NCBI GenBank assembly: GCA_016934035.1
Contig: JAFGTP010000011.1
Span: forward strand, 164,535 to 228,534
Length of the DNA stretch: 64,000 bases
Reading direction: 5' to 3'
Source: Fidelibacterota bacterium
GTDB lineage: Bacteria; Fidelibacterota; UBA2242; JAFGTP01
The position numbers and the translations under genes are program-made. Numbering within the stretch: position 1 is the stretch's first letter; each line of letters opens with the position of its first letter. The notes beneath the pieces were generated by a model. The model did no database searches and was not told the origin of the DNA. It worked only from the letters and a program-made list of their open reading frames with translations. Of the stretch, positions 1-8,134 are shown in pieces.

Positions 1-418
1 GCGGAAGAAGGGTTTCGCCATCGTCCAGTTCGAAACCCAAAAAAGTAAATTTCGTCCAGCTGGTTTCATTTCGCTTGGAAAATATTAGGGTGTGGGTGGT
101 ATCCGGAAGACCTTCAGCCAGAAGTTTTGTTACGTCACCGTATTCAGAATTGTGAAAAACCGAATGAAGATTTCCATCGAGAAAGACATTATAATAGCAG
201 AAATTATCATTTAATTTTACACTGATGCGGGTGCCTGAAAATTTAATTTTGATATAAACACCCGGCCAGGAATGGGTAGGGGCTGTCGGATTTTCCCGGT
301 TCCAGCGTCCGAAATACTGAATGTATGAATGGTCGGCGGAGACAAAAACACCGGCACTGAGAAAAGAAAAATTGAACAACAGAGAAAACAGGAGAGTAAG
401 TATTTTTATTGTTGTCAT
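1..418 (-). CDS. CE2-type acetylesterase, N-terminal part (partial)
   Basis: This gene starts at the ATG at 418 (minus strand) and stays open for 139 codons to the left edge, so only its N-terminus is present. Residues 1 to about 28 form a signal peptide (MTTIKILTLLFSLLF...). What follows reads IQYFGRWNRENPTAP...WPGVYIKIKFSGTRISVKL...YYNVFLDG, which resembles the N-terminal jelly-roll domain of carbohydrate esterase family 2. That domain precedes an SGNH/GDSL hydrolase that removes acetyl groups from xylan or glucomannan. The catalytic domain lies outside the window, so the assignment rests on this domain alone. It is divergent from the LacI-type gene at 786 and shares its 367-bp control region. 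Deacetylation fits the mannan-degrading context. Confidence 0.7.
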   Translation of the reverse strand, partial: MTTIKILTLLFSLLFNFSFLSAGVFVSADHSYIQYFGRWNRENPTAPTHSWPGVYIKIKFSGTRISVKLNDNFCYYNVFLDGNLHSVFHNSEYGDVTKLLAEGLPDTTHTLIFSKRNETSWTKFTFLGFELDDGETLLP

Positions 419-498
419 TTTTGTATTCCTTGAATTTTTGAAAGGTTTCAATAAGTTCGTTTTTCGTTAAAAAATGATCCCGGAATAAACATAATTAC

Positions 499-506
499 TT
501 TCGAAA
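499..506. promoter_or_regulatory. TTTCGAAA palindrome, putative LacI-type operator (copy 1)
   Basis: The perfect 8-bp palindrome TTTCGAAA has the central CG typical of LacI-family operators. It is the copy nearest the divergent CE2-type gene. Two more copies lie at 657-664 and 740-747. Assigning it to the adjacent regulator is an inference. Confidence 0.4.
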
Positions 507-651
507 ATTATGAATAAAAAATTAATTGAAAAATATTCAGAACCCAAGAAATTTTTATGGAAAAATTTTTAAATATTTTTTTTGATTTGTTTTTAAATTA
601 TTGTTTTTATTTGATAAATACATTTGAATTTTAAAAAGTATAAAAAAAAAT

Positions 652-679
652 TTGACTTTCGAAAGCAGTTTCGTATATT
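652..679 (+). promoter_or_regulatory. Putative promoter of the LacI-family gene
   Basis: A TTGACT box (652-657) and a TATATT box (674-679) are separated by 16 bp, about 105 bp before the LacI-type start codon. A TTTCGAAA palindrome lies inside the spacer, where a bound repressor would block polymerase. The call rests on consensus likeness only, and FCB sigma factors can use other motifs. Confidence 0.4.
656..665. promoter_or_regulatory. CTTTCGAAAG palindrome, putative operator (copy 2)
   Basis: This is a perfect 10-bp palindrome, CTTTCGAAAG, centred on CG. It overlaps the -35 box and spacer of the putative promoter at 652-679. Its position and symmetry suit an autoregulatory operator of the adjacent LacI-family protein. 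Confidence 0.45.
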
Positions 680-739
680 AGTTTAAAGATTTCGTAAAAG
701 CCTGAATTAAATCAGAATAAAAAGTGACTTTCTTGGAAT

Positions 740-747
740 TTTCGAAA
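740..747. promoter_or_regulatory. TTTCGAAA palindrome, putative operator (copy 3)
   Basis: This third TTTCGAAA copy lies about 40 bp before the LacI-type start codon. The three copies span about 250 bp, a spacing that would allow looping between bound dimers. Function is inferred from repetition and location only. Confidence 0.4.
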
Positions 748-785
748 TTATCAGAGGATATGAAAATTACGATCAAAGGGTAAAA

Positions 786-1790
786 ATGTACACAATCAAA
801 GATATTGCAAAAATGGCCAAGGTTTCCCAGTCTACAGTATCAAAAGCACTCAATGATCGCCATGATGTCAGTCAGAAAACCAAAGAAAAAATTTTGGAAA
901 TTGCGGCCCAGCACCATTTTAAACCCTATAATACAAACCGGTTAAGTGAAAAAAATGTGACTGAAAATATCGGTGTCGTATTTTTTCGTGAAAAAAGGCC
1001 ACTTTCGGGAAATCCGTTTTATTCCCGTATACTGGAAGGAATTGAGGGCGAACTTGTTTTGAACAACTACAATTTAATCCTTCATCTTCAGCAACCGCAA
1101 AAGGCCAATGTCCTGCCCAAAATGATTAAAGATAAAAAAATTGACGGGCTTATTTTAATAGGAATCATGAGCCCTGATTTTGTCAAAGCTTTGAAAACCA
1201 TTGATCTTCCTGTCATGCATATCGATCCGGCAGCGGAATACACAGAATTTAACAAGGTTACAATTGACAATGAGCGTGGCGCTTTTCTGGCCACACAATA
1301 CCTGATCAACTGTGGCCATACAGAAATAGCGTTTTTATCCGGCGTACTGGAACGTTCCAGCTTCGGGTGTCGGTATACAGGGTTTAGAAAGGCCATGCAA
1401 CTGCATCAATTGCCTGTTCGGGATGAATTTATCATGGCCGAAGGAATAGAAGAGGGATACAATCAGGTTTGCCGGTTGCTGACCTTGAAAAAGCGACCCA
1501 CGGCAATACTCTTTTCCAATGATGAAAATGCCTTGTATGGTTACAAAGCCCTTTATGATCATGGAAAAAAAATTCCAGATGATATCAGCGTTGTTGGGTT
1601 TGATGATATTTCAATGGCAAAATTTGCGTCTCCACCTTTGACAACAGTACGGGTTTACAAAGAGGAAATTGGCTCTGTGGCCGTCAGAAATCTTTTGCCC
1701 CTGATCCAAGAAAAATCAGTCACCCCACTTCATATTCTGGTCCCGACCCGTTTTATTGAAAGAGAATCCGTTAAGAAGATACAAAAATAA
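786..1790 (+). CDS. LacI-family transcriptional regulator
   Basis: This 334-aa protein has the standard LacI layout. Residues 1-25 are a helix-turn-helix (YTIKDIAKMAKVSQSTVSKAL), followed by a hinge, and from about residue 60 a periplasmic-binding-protein-like sugar-sensing domain (GVVFF...NPFYSRILEGIE, later DISVVGFDDI and a C-terminal LTTVR segment). The ATG at 786 places the HTH right at the N-terminus, as the family expects. It heads the mannan/arabinose locus and is divergent from an acetylesterase, so it probably controls both directions in response to a mannan- or arabinose-derived sugar. The ligand and whether it represses or activates cannot be read from the sequence. Confidence 0.93.
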   Translation: MYTIKDIAKMAKVSQSTVSKALNDRHDVSQKTKEKILEIAAQHHFKPYNTNRLSEKNVTENIGVVFFREKRPLSGNPFYSRILEGIEGELVLNNYNLILHLQQPQKANVLPKMIKDKKIDGLILIGIMSPDFVKALKTIDLPVMHIDPAAEYTEFNKVTIDNERGAFLATQYLINCGHTEIAFLSGVLERSSFGCRYTGFRKAMQLHQLPVRDEFIMAEGIEEGYNQVCRLLTLKKRPTAILFSNDENALYGYKALYDHGKKIPDDISVVGFDDISMAKFASPPLTTVRVYKEEIGSVAVRNLLPLIQEKSVTPLHILVPTRFIERESVKKIQK

Positions 1791-1846
1791 AATCTTGCGA
1801 ATATTTTAGAATGATCGTACAGTAAAAACTCACGAAGGAGGAAAAA

Positions 1847-4795
1847 ATGAAAAAGATGTTACGTTTCGTAATAGTTTTGGCTATTGCGCTATCCACCGCT
1901 TCCTATGCCCAAATGATTGCAGATTTCGAAGATGCAACTTTTGGAAATTATGGATTCACGGATGGAAATTGGGGTTCAGGAATTACCAGCATTGAACAAA
2001 TTGCTGACCCGACCGGAAGAACAGCCGGCGTACTGGCAGTCAATCTCAATACCAGCGAAGCTGGCAATGATCCGGTTATGCTGGATAATTATGTATTTCC
2101 GGGCAACAAACCGGCAATGATTTCCTACGACATCTGGCTGCCGGCTGATTGTCCGGACCATTTGCTGCTGAAAGTATTCACTCAGGACGAGGCTGCCTGG
2201 ACATGGAAAGATGTTTTGGTTTACACCGAAAATTTACCCAAAGAAACCTGGTACCCGGTCCATTTTGATTTACGGGTGGCAGAAATCACCGGCAGTGTTT
2301 ACACCACAAAAATCAGCCGGTTCGGAATTGAATTTGATACTCGCGAAATCACCGGGAGTATCACTTTTTCAGGTCAGATTTTGATGGACAATGTAAAAAT
2401 GATCGGTGCTGAACCCACTGTCTATGCTGATTTTGAAGATGCAGCAAAAGGCACTTATGGCTTTACCGATGGTAACTGGGGAACAGGCATCAGTTCCATT
2501 GAAACTGTGGATGGTGTGCTGAACATCAATTTTGATGCGACAACGGTATCCAACGATCCGGTGATGCTCAGTGACCTGACCGGTATTTCAGAGATTGATG
2601 TGATTTCCTATGATATCTTCTTACCCAGTGGCACACCTGATTCATTGTTGTTCAAATTATTTTCTCAGGATGATCCCAACTGGACATGGCAGGATGTATT
2701 GGTTTACGCTGTTGACGTACCCAAGGATACCTGGTATCCTCTGACCTATAGCCTGGCCCAGAAAAAAGCCCTGGGAGGAAATTTTTCAAACAAAGTCAAT
2801 CGCATCGGTATTGAATTCGATGCAAGATTGCTGCCTGCTGATCAACAGTCTTTTACAGGCACATTCAAAATGGACAATGTACTTTTTATGAATGCTGAGA
2901 CCGGCTCAAAATGGGTACTGGCTGACTGGGAATCAGCTCTTGCCGAAAATTATCTGGAAAAAGGTGGTTGGGGATCTGATGGCAACGGAATCCAGGTCAT
3001 GGAAAGACGGGATGACCCCTCCGGAAGATCAGCGGGTGTCCTTTTTACATCTTGGGAAATTCAGGCGGGAGCCACGGAACCCAAAGATGCTCTGACAAAA
3101 ACTCCTGTTGACCTGGGATGGTCAGCTGAAGAAGATGGCGCAACTGCAATAACCATTGATGTTTGGGTCCCTGAAAATTTCCAGACTGATCTGACCCTTG
3201 AAATGTGGATGCAGAGCCATGATTGGGGATGGTATTCCAGTCCAGCTACCATTGGCGCCGATGGCGTGGTTGTTCCTGGCCAATGGAGCACTCTGAGACT
3301 TGAACTTGCCCAAAATGTTGATGTATTAAAACTAAGAGAAGGAAATCCGCAGAAATACGGCGTGCAGATTCATGCACCCAACGGAGTCTCTGCTGAAATT
3401 CTTTGGGACAATCTCACGGTTGAAGGACTGGAAGCCCCTGATGCCGTATTGCATACACCAACAGTTATTTCTGTTCTTAATGATACCGTTTTTAGCCAGT
3501 CCGGTAAAGAGTTGCTGACGGCTGAATTAAGATGGGATGACAGTGATCAGCCCGGAATGGAAGTCTTTGAAGTTTATATGAGCGATAGTCCCATCACTGA
3601 TTTGACAGCAAACGGAGTGATCAGACTTGGCGCCAATATCCCTCACGGAACGGGTGTCTGGCTCCACAGACCCTATACACCAACCGGTGAAGCAAAAACT
3701 TTCTATTACACAGTCGTGGCAAGAATGGGAGACCAACTGACTGAAATCACTTCCGAAGGTTCTGCCGGACCCATAACGTTTCCGCGCACTAATATCCCGG
3801 CTGTAGCCAAATATGACCCTGATTTTGCCAGCAAATTCACACTGGACGGACTGGATACTGAATTTACGGAGGAATATAAGCAGAATGCCATTACTCCGGA
3901 ATCCGCAGGAAATACCGAGTCTGAAGGCTGGAACCTTGAATCCACGGATTTAATGTTCAACAATACCTTTGTCATGGATGATGATTATCTCTACATCTCA
4001 GCCGATGTAACAGACAACAGTGTACTCACAGAGCAGGGTGTCAGCCAGGCATGGCAGGGCGATGCGCTGGAATTCTTTGTAGGGGCCTATGATATAGCCC
4101 CGGAAACAGAATGGCACACCAAAGGGGATGTCGGTACTGCCGGCACAGGTGACCACCGATGGGCTTTTACCGCCTGGGGTACCATTGAACTGAATGGCTA
4201 CCAGGCCGTAGAAAGTTATGCCGGTGTTGAATTTATTGTTTATCAGAAATGGGGTGGTGATGGGTATATCATCGAAGCCAAAATAAACCTTGATTCTCTG
4301 GCTGCTGATGGCAGTTTTGAGGTGGTGGAAGGGATGATGCTGCCCATGAAATTAGATTGCAATGACAGAGATCCTAATAATAATGATGATAGCCGAACCC
4401 TTTCAGTTAACTGGGGCGGTGCCGGAGTTTCTGAGAACTGGTTGCGTCCCAGCAGTTGGGGTTATTTGCTGGTGGGAGAACCTCAGGTAGCTATCGATCA
4501 TGAGGAAACTGTGGCAGCAAAATTTGAACTTCAGGATAATTATCCCAACCCCTTTAACCCGACCACCCAGATACGATTCCAGGTTCCTGCCGTCGGCAAT
4601 GTCAAACTGGCGATCTATGATATACTGGGTAATCAAATCAAAACTATCGTCAATGAAACACGCCATGCCGGTATTTATGATGTGCAATGGGATGGAACCA
4701 ATGACATGGGCATTAGTGTTTCCAGTGGTGTTTATTTTTATCAGTTGACAACCAAGAACCATGTGGCAACCAAGAAGATGATGTTTATCAAATAA
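1847..4795 (+). CDS. Secreted multi-domain carbohydrate-binding protein with YPNPFNP sorting domain
   Basis: This 982-aa protein is preceded by a strong GGAGG site. Residues 1-21 are a signal peptide. Three tandem modules of about 160 residues follow, starting near residues 23, 190 and 353 (each begins like ADFEDA..G.YGFTDGNWG and ends in a MDNV/WDNL strand); they resemble jelly-roll carbohydrate-binding modules. Next comes an Fn3-like segment (about 535-650), then a CBM9/DOMON-like domain (about 665-880; YLYISADVTDNSV and GDALEFFVG). A C-terminal sorting domain follows (NYPNPFNPTTQI, about 900-982). I see no catalytic domain, so this is likely a surface polysaccharide-capture protein, perhaps doing the job of SusD-type binders. 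A strong terminator follows at 4815. Confidence 0.8.
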   Translation: MKKMLRFVIVLAIALSTASYAQMIADFEDATFGNYGFTDGNWGSGITSIEQIADPTGRTAGVLAVNLNTSEAGNDPVMLDNYVFPGNKPAMISYDIWLPADCPDHLLLKVFTQDEAAWTWKDVLVYTENLPKETWYPVHFDLRVAEITGSVYTTKISRFGIEFDTREITGSITFSGQILMDNVKMIGAEPTVYADFEDAAKGTYGFTDGNWGTGISSIETVDGVLNINFDATTVSNDPVMLSDLTGISEIDVISYDIFLPSGTPDSLLFKLFSQDDPNWTWQDVLVYAVDVPKDTWYPLTYSLAQKKALGGNFSNKVNRIGIEFDARLLPADQQSFTGTFKMDNVLFMNAETGSKWVLADWESALAENYLEKGGWGSDGNGIQVMERRDDPSGRSAGVLFTSWEIQAGATEPKDALTKTPVDLGWSAEEDGATAITIDVWVPENFQTDLTLEMWMQSHDWGWYSSPATIGADGVVVPGQWSTLRLELAQNVDVLKLREGNPQKYGVQIHAPNGVSAEILWDNLTVEGLEAPDAVLHTPTVISVLNDTVFSQSGKELLTAELRWDDSDQPGMEVFEVYMSDSPITDLTANGVIRLGANIPHGTGVWLHRPYTPTGEAKTFYYTVVARMGDQLTEITSEGSAGPITFPRTNIPAVAKYDPDFASKFTLDGLDTEFTEEYKQNAITPESAGNTESEGWNLESTDLMFNNTFVMDDDYLYISADVTDNSVLTEQGVSQAWQGDALEFFVGAYDIAPETEWHTKGDVGTAGTGDHRWAFTAWGTIELNGYQAVESYAGVEFIVYQKWGGDGYIIEAKINLDSLAADGSFEVVEGMMLPMKLDCNDRDPNNNDDSRTLSVNWGGAGVSENWLRPSSWGYLLVGEPQVAIDHEETVAAKFELQDNYPNPFNPTTQIRFQVPAVGNVKLAIYDILGNQIKTIVNETRHAGIYDVQWDGTNDMGISVSSGVYFYQLTTKNHVATKKMMFIK

Positions 4796-4814
4796 ATTCC
4801 ATTCTTTCTTTCGA

Positions 4815-4839
4815 GGGCGGTTTCGACCGCCCTTTTTTT
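4815..4839 (+). terminator. Rho-independent terminator
   Basis: A perfect 7-bp GC-rich stem (GGGCGGT / ACCGCCC) with a TTCG tetraloop is followed by seven T residues. It lies 19 bp after the stop of the carbohydrate-binding protein, so that transcript probably ends here and the GH5 gene starts a new unit. Confidence 0.9.
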
Positions 4840-4864
4840 GGAATTTCGATGGTACTGTTTTTTG

Positions 4865-4920
4865 AATAATTGAACAGCTGAAGGACCTGGTGTTACGAAT
4901 GCTTCAGCTGTTCAATTATT
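4865..4920. repeat. 19-bp perfect inverted repeat with 18-nt loop
   Basis: AATAATTGAACAGCTGAAG (4865-4883) is repeated as its exact reverse complement at 4902-4920, around an 18-nt loop. No T-tract of terminator length follows. It may be an extra hairpin in the leader of the next gene, a dyad binding site, or a small interspersed repeat. No second copy was noticed in the window. Confidence 0.7.
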
Positions 4921-4956
4921 TACCAAACCTCTTAAACATTGCAGGTAGGATTTACA

Positions 4957-6870
4957 TTGAAAAATCATAGTTATAAAACATCATTGCTGGCTAAAATCCC
5001 TAAATCCGGTAAACCACTGAAACCATTGATGAAGTTGCCAAAATGCTGTGCTAAAATTGTTTGGTCGTTATCGATTTTGTGTCTTTGTGTTTCCCAAGGA
5101 TTGAGTTTCGAACATTTCATCACCACAAAAGACGGAAAACTCTATGATGGAGATCATGAATTCCGATTTATCTCCTGGAATATACCCAATCTGAATTTTG
5201 TAGAAGACGAGATGGCTTTTGAAAAAAAACATGCCTTTCGGTTGCCCAATAAATACGAACTGACTGATGCTATGGAATCAGTGAAGCAACTAGGCGGTCA
5301 GGTGATTCGTACCTACACAATTCCTGTCCTTCGAAAATCAGACACACCCGATATTCCCCGGTATGTTCTCGGTCCGGGAAAATTTGATGAAACCTCCTTT
5401 AAATGTATGGACACGATGCTAGCTGTAGCCAATGAAGCCGGTATACGGTTGATTATTCCGCTGCTGAATAACTGGAAATGGATGGGCGGTGTACCTCAGT
5501 ATGCCGAATTTCGAGGCAAGGACAGTAAAGATTTCTGGTCGGATCCCCAACTTATTGCAGATTTTAAAAAAACCATTGATTTTGTGCTGAATCGGAACAA
5601 CACCGTCACTGGCATCAAATATAAAGACGACCAGGCAATACTTTGTTGGGAGACAGGGAATGAACTCTATTCTCCGCAGCAATGGACTACTGAAATATGC
5701 AAATATATTAAGTCCATCGATCAAAATCACCTGGTAATGGATGGTTTTCATGCCAATCGGCTGAAACAGGAATCAATCGATGATCCTTATGTGGATATTG
5801 TCACAACTCACCATTATGAATCCCATGCCGGGGAATTGCTGCATAATGTGCGGGAAAACATCAACCTTAACAATGGCAAAAAAGTCTATATTCTGGGAGA
5901 ATTTGGTTTTCTCAGCACCAGTTCCCTGACAAAAATTCTGGATGAAATTATCGCAAAAGACATTGCCGGATCTTTGATCTGGAGCCTGAGATCCCATCGT
6001 CGTGAAGGTGGGTTTTACTGGCATTCTGAACCCCTGGGGATGGGCCTCTACAAGGCCTATCATTTTCTGGGTTTTCCGTCAGGAAATGAATATGACGAAA
6101 TCAATATTATGCGAATGATGCGCCAAAAAGCCTTCCAAATCCGGGGCCTGGCGGAACCGGGCCCCAAAATACCTGAAAGCCCGACTCTTCTTCCAATTAT
6201 TGATGTAGCCAAAATCAACTGGCAGGGATCCGTGGGAACTTCGGTTTATGACATTGAGCGGTCGCTGTCGCTCCAAGGACCCTGGCAAAAGATCGGCTAT
6301 AACATATCCGATGCAAAATACCAGTATGCCGATTTATTCAGTGATGAAACCGCCATACCGGGTCAGGAATATTATTACCGTATCATTGCAAAAAATAGTG
6401 CCGGAGACTCTGCGCCTTCCAATATTTGCGGCCCTGTTAAATGCCAAAACTACTGCTTGATTGACCATATGGAAAATTTCGGGTCTTTTTATGATGCCCA
6501 GGGAAAATATGAGATCAGAACTGACAACGACAGGATATTCAAAGAAGATATGTCGCGTTTGGCCATGGAAAGAGATGGGGAACTGGTCTATTTTGTTGCT
6601 GAAAATATTCAGACGGCAAAAATCTATAGCTTTTCAGCCGACCAGAAGAAAGTGATGGAATTTTATCTTTCCCGAGACGGCCAAAATTATCAGGCTGTTG
6701 AAGCAAAAACACAAAACTATTCTTTCGGAAAAGGGGATTATAATTATCAGAATCCGATCCTCTATACCATAACGAACAAGACAGGTCATAATAAATATTT
6801 AAAAATTAGATTTTGTAAAGCAGCACAGATTTCAAAAATTGAGATAAAATATGGAAACGAAAATAATTGA
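4957..6870 (+). CDS. GH5-type secreted beta-mannanase with Fn3-like domain
   Basis: This protein of about 637 aa belongs to the GH5 (clan A) endo-mannanase type. A long N-terminus leads to a hydrophobic signal segment (VWSLSILCLCVSQGLS). The barrel runs from about residue 50 to 400: WETGNEL gives the acid/base Glu (about 236) and LGEFGF the nucleophile Glu (about 315). An Fn3-like domain follows (about 410-500), then a C-terminal domain without a sorting motif. I chose the TTG at 4957 because AGGTAGGA sits six bases before it. The TTG at 4939 has no such site, and the ATG at 5029 would still give a signal peptide. Its 3' end overlaps the epimerase gene by 20 bp. It is a paralogue of the gene at 23796. 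Substrate is inferred from family and context. Confidence 0.85.
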   Translation: MKNHSYKTSLLAKIPKSGKPLKPLMKLPKCCAKIVWSLSILCLCVSQGLSFEHFITTKDGKLYDGDHEFRFISWNIPNLNFVEDEMAFEKKHAFRLPNKYELTDAMESVKQLGGQVIRTYTIPVLRKSDTPDIPRYVLGPGKFDETSFKCMDTMLAVANEAGIRLIIPLLNNWKWMGGVPQYAEFRGKDSKDFWSDPQLIADFKKTIDFVLNRNNTVTGIKYKDDQAILCWETGNELYSPQQWTTEICKYIKSIDQNHLVMDGFHANRLKQESIDDPYVDIVTTHHYESHAGELLHNVRENINLNNGKKVYILGEFGFLSTSSLTKILDEIIAKDIAGSLIWSLRSHRREGGFYWHSEPLGMGLYKAYHFLGFPSGNEYDEINIMRMMRQKAFQIRGLAEPGPKIPESPTLLPIIDVAKINWQGSVGTSVYDIERSLSLQGPWQKIGYNISDAKYQYADLFSDETAIPGQEYYYRIIAKNSAGDSAPSNICGPVKCQNYCLIDHMENFGSFYDAQGKYEIRTDNDRIFKEDMSRLAMERDGELVYFVAENIQTAKIYSFSADQKKVMEFYLSRDGQNYQAVEAKTQNYSFGKGDYNYQNPILYTITNKTGHNKYLKIRFCKAAQISKIEIKYGNENN

Positions 6871-8062
6871 TTACCTTGAAAAAAGACTAGCCAAAGAACT
6901 TTACGACAATATCCTGCCTTTCTGGATAGACAATGCCGTTGACTATGATCATGGTGGTTTTATTGGAAGAATTTTTAATGACCTCAGGGTTGAAGAAAAT
7001 GCTCCCAAAGGCTTGATTCTGAATGCCAGAATTCTCTGGACTTTTTCAAAAGCTTATAATATTTCAAAAATTGATGATTATCTTCAAATTGCCACCCGGG
7101 CTTATCGCTATTTAATTGAAAAATTCTATGATGAGAAATTTGGCGGTTTTGTCTGGTCTGTGGATTATAATGGTAATTTTTTCGACGAAAAGAAACGGGC
7201 CTATGGTCAGGGTTTTGCCATCTACGGCTTATCAGAATATTATCGGGCTTCCAGGGATGAATGGGCATTAAAAGTTGCTATTGATACCTTTCACCATCTC
7301 GAAAAATATGCTTTTGACCCGGAAAATACCGGTTATTTTGAGACTTACAACCGGGATTGGACACTGGCCGACGACCTGCGCCTCAGTGAAAGAGACATGG
7401 ATGAAAAAAAATCCATGAATAATCATTTACACCTGCTGGAAGGATACGCCAATCTGTACCGGGTATGGAAAAACAAGTTGCTGGAAAAACAATTGCGTTC
7501 CCTGTTGCTGAATTTTCGGGACCATATCATCAACAGGGAAACCCTGCACTTTCGGCTTTTTTTTGACGAAAAATGGCATCCTAAATCAGCTAATGAATCC
7601 TATGGCCATGACATTGAAGGAAGCTGGCTTCTATTTGAATCTGCTGAAATTTTAGGCCATGATGACTTAATAGACGACATCAAACATTTAGCCGTAAAAA
7701 TGGCTGAAGTTTCCCGAGACAATCATCTGAGTCCAGACGGGTCACTGTGTTTTGAAAGTTCACCGGGCACATTGAACAGGGAAAAACACTGGTGGGTCTC
7801 CGCCGAAGCGCTGGTTGGATATTTTAACGCCTATGAACTGACAGGTGAAAAAGCCTATCTTTACGCTGTGCAAAAAGTATGGGATTTTATCGACCATCAT
7901 TTTGTTGACAAAGAACTGGGGGAATGGTATTATCTAATCAATGAATCGGGGCATGTGGACAACTCAGAGTACAAAGTATCGGAATGGAAAGGCCCCTATC
8001 ACAATGGCCGGGCCTGTATTGAAATTTTAGCCAGAATCAGAAAAATAAAGCATGGAAAGTAA
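6851..8062 (+). CDS. Cellobiose/mannobiose 2-epimerase (AGE family)
   Basis: This 403-aa protein has no signal peptide, so it acts in the cytoplasm. It matches the N-acylglucosamine/cellobiose 2-epimerase (alpha/alpha)6-barrel family in length and motifs: AYGQGFAIYGLSEYYR (about 117-132), NNHLHLLEGYANLYR (about 190-204), HDIEGSWLLFESAE (about 253-266), KHWWVSAEAL and a C-terminal GPYHNGR. The conserved catalytic histidines fit within HLH, HDIE and YHNGR. The expected reaction converts beta-1,4-mannobiose to mannosyl-glucose, the substrate of the GH130 phosphorylase encoded 72 bp downstream. The gene overlaps the GH5 gene by 20 bp, so the two are probably translationally linked. Cellobiose as substrate cannot be excluded. 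Confidence 0.9.
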   Translation: METKIIDYLEKRLAKELYDNILPFWIDNAVDYDHGGFIGRIFNDLRVEENAPKGLILNARILWTFSKAYNISKIDDYLQIATRAYRYLIEKFYDEKFGGFVWSVDYNGNFFDEKKRAYGQGFAIYGLSEYYRASRDEWALKVAIDTFHHLEKYAFDPENTGYFETYNRDWTLADDLRLSERDMDEKKSMNNHLHLLEGYANLYRVWKNKLLEKQLRSLLLNFRDHIINRETLHFRLFFDEKWHPKSANESYGHDIEGSWLLFESAEILGHDDLIDDIKHLAVKMAEVSRDNHLSPDGSLCFESSPGTLNREKHWWVSAEALVGYFNAYELTGEKAYLYAVQKVWDFIDHHFVDKELGEWYYLINESGHVDNSEYKVSEWKGPYHNGRACIEILARIRKIKHGK

Positions 8063-8134
8063 TTCGGCAGGATTACGAATCATCAACTTACACTTGCAGG
8101 ACAAGTGATATCTTTTTAAACTCAGGAACTTAAA

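Larger units (their letters stand above)
419..785. promoter_or_regulatory. Divergent intergenic control region
   Basis: This 367-bp very AT-rich gap lies between the CE2-type gene (minus) and the LacI-family gene (plus). It holds a plausible promoter (652-679) and three TTTCGAAA palindromes, listed separately. I see no ORF or RNA gene in it. It is the only strongly regulatory-looking stretch at the head of the saccharide locus, so it probably carries the main sugar-responsive control. Confidence 0.6.
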
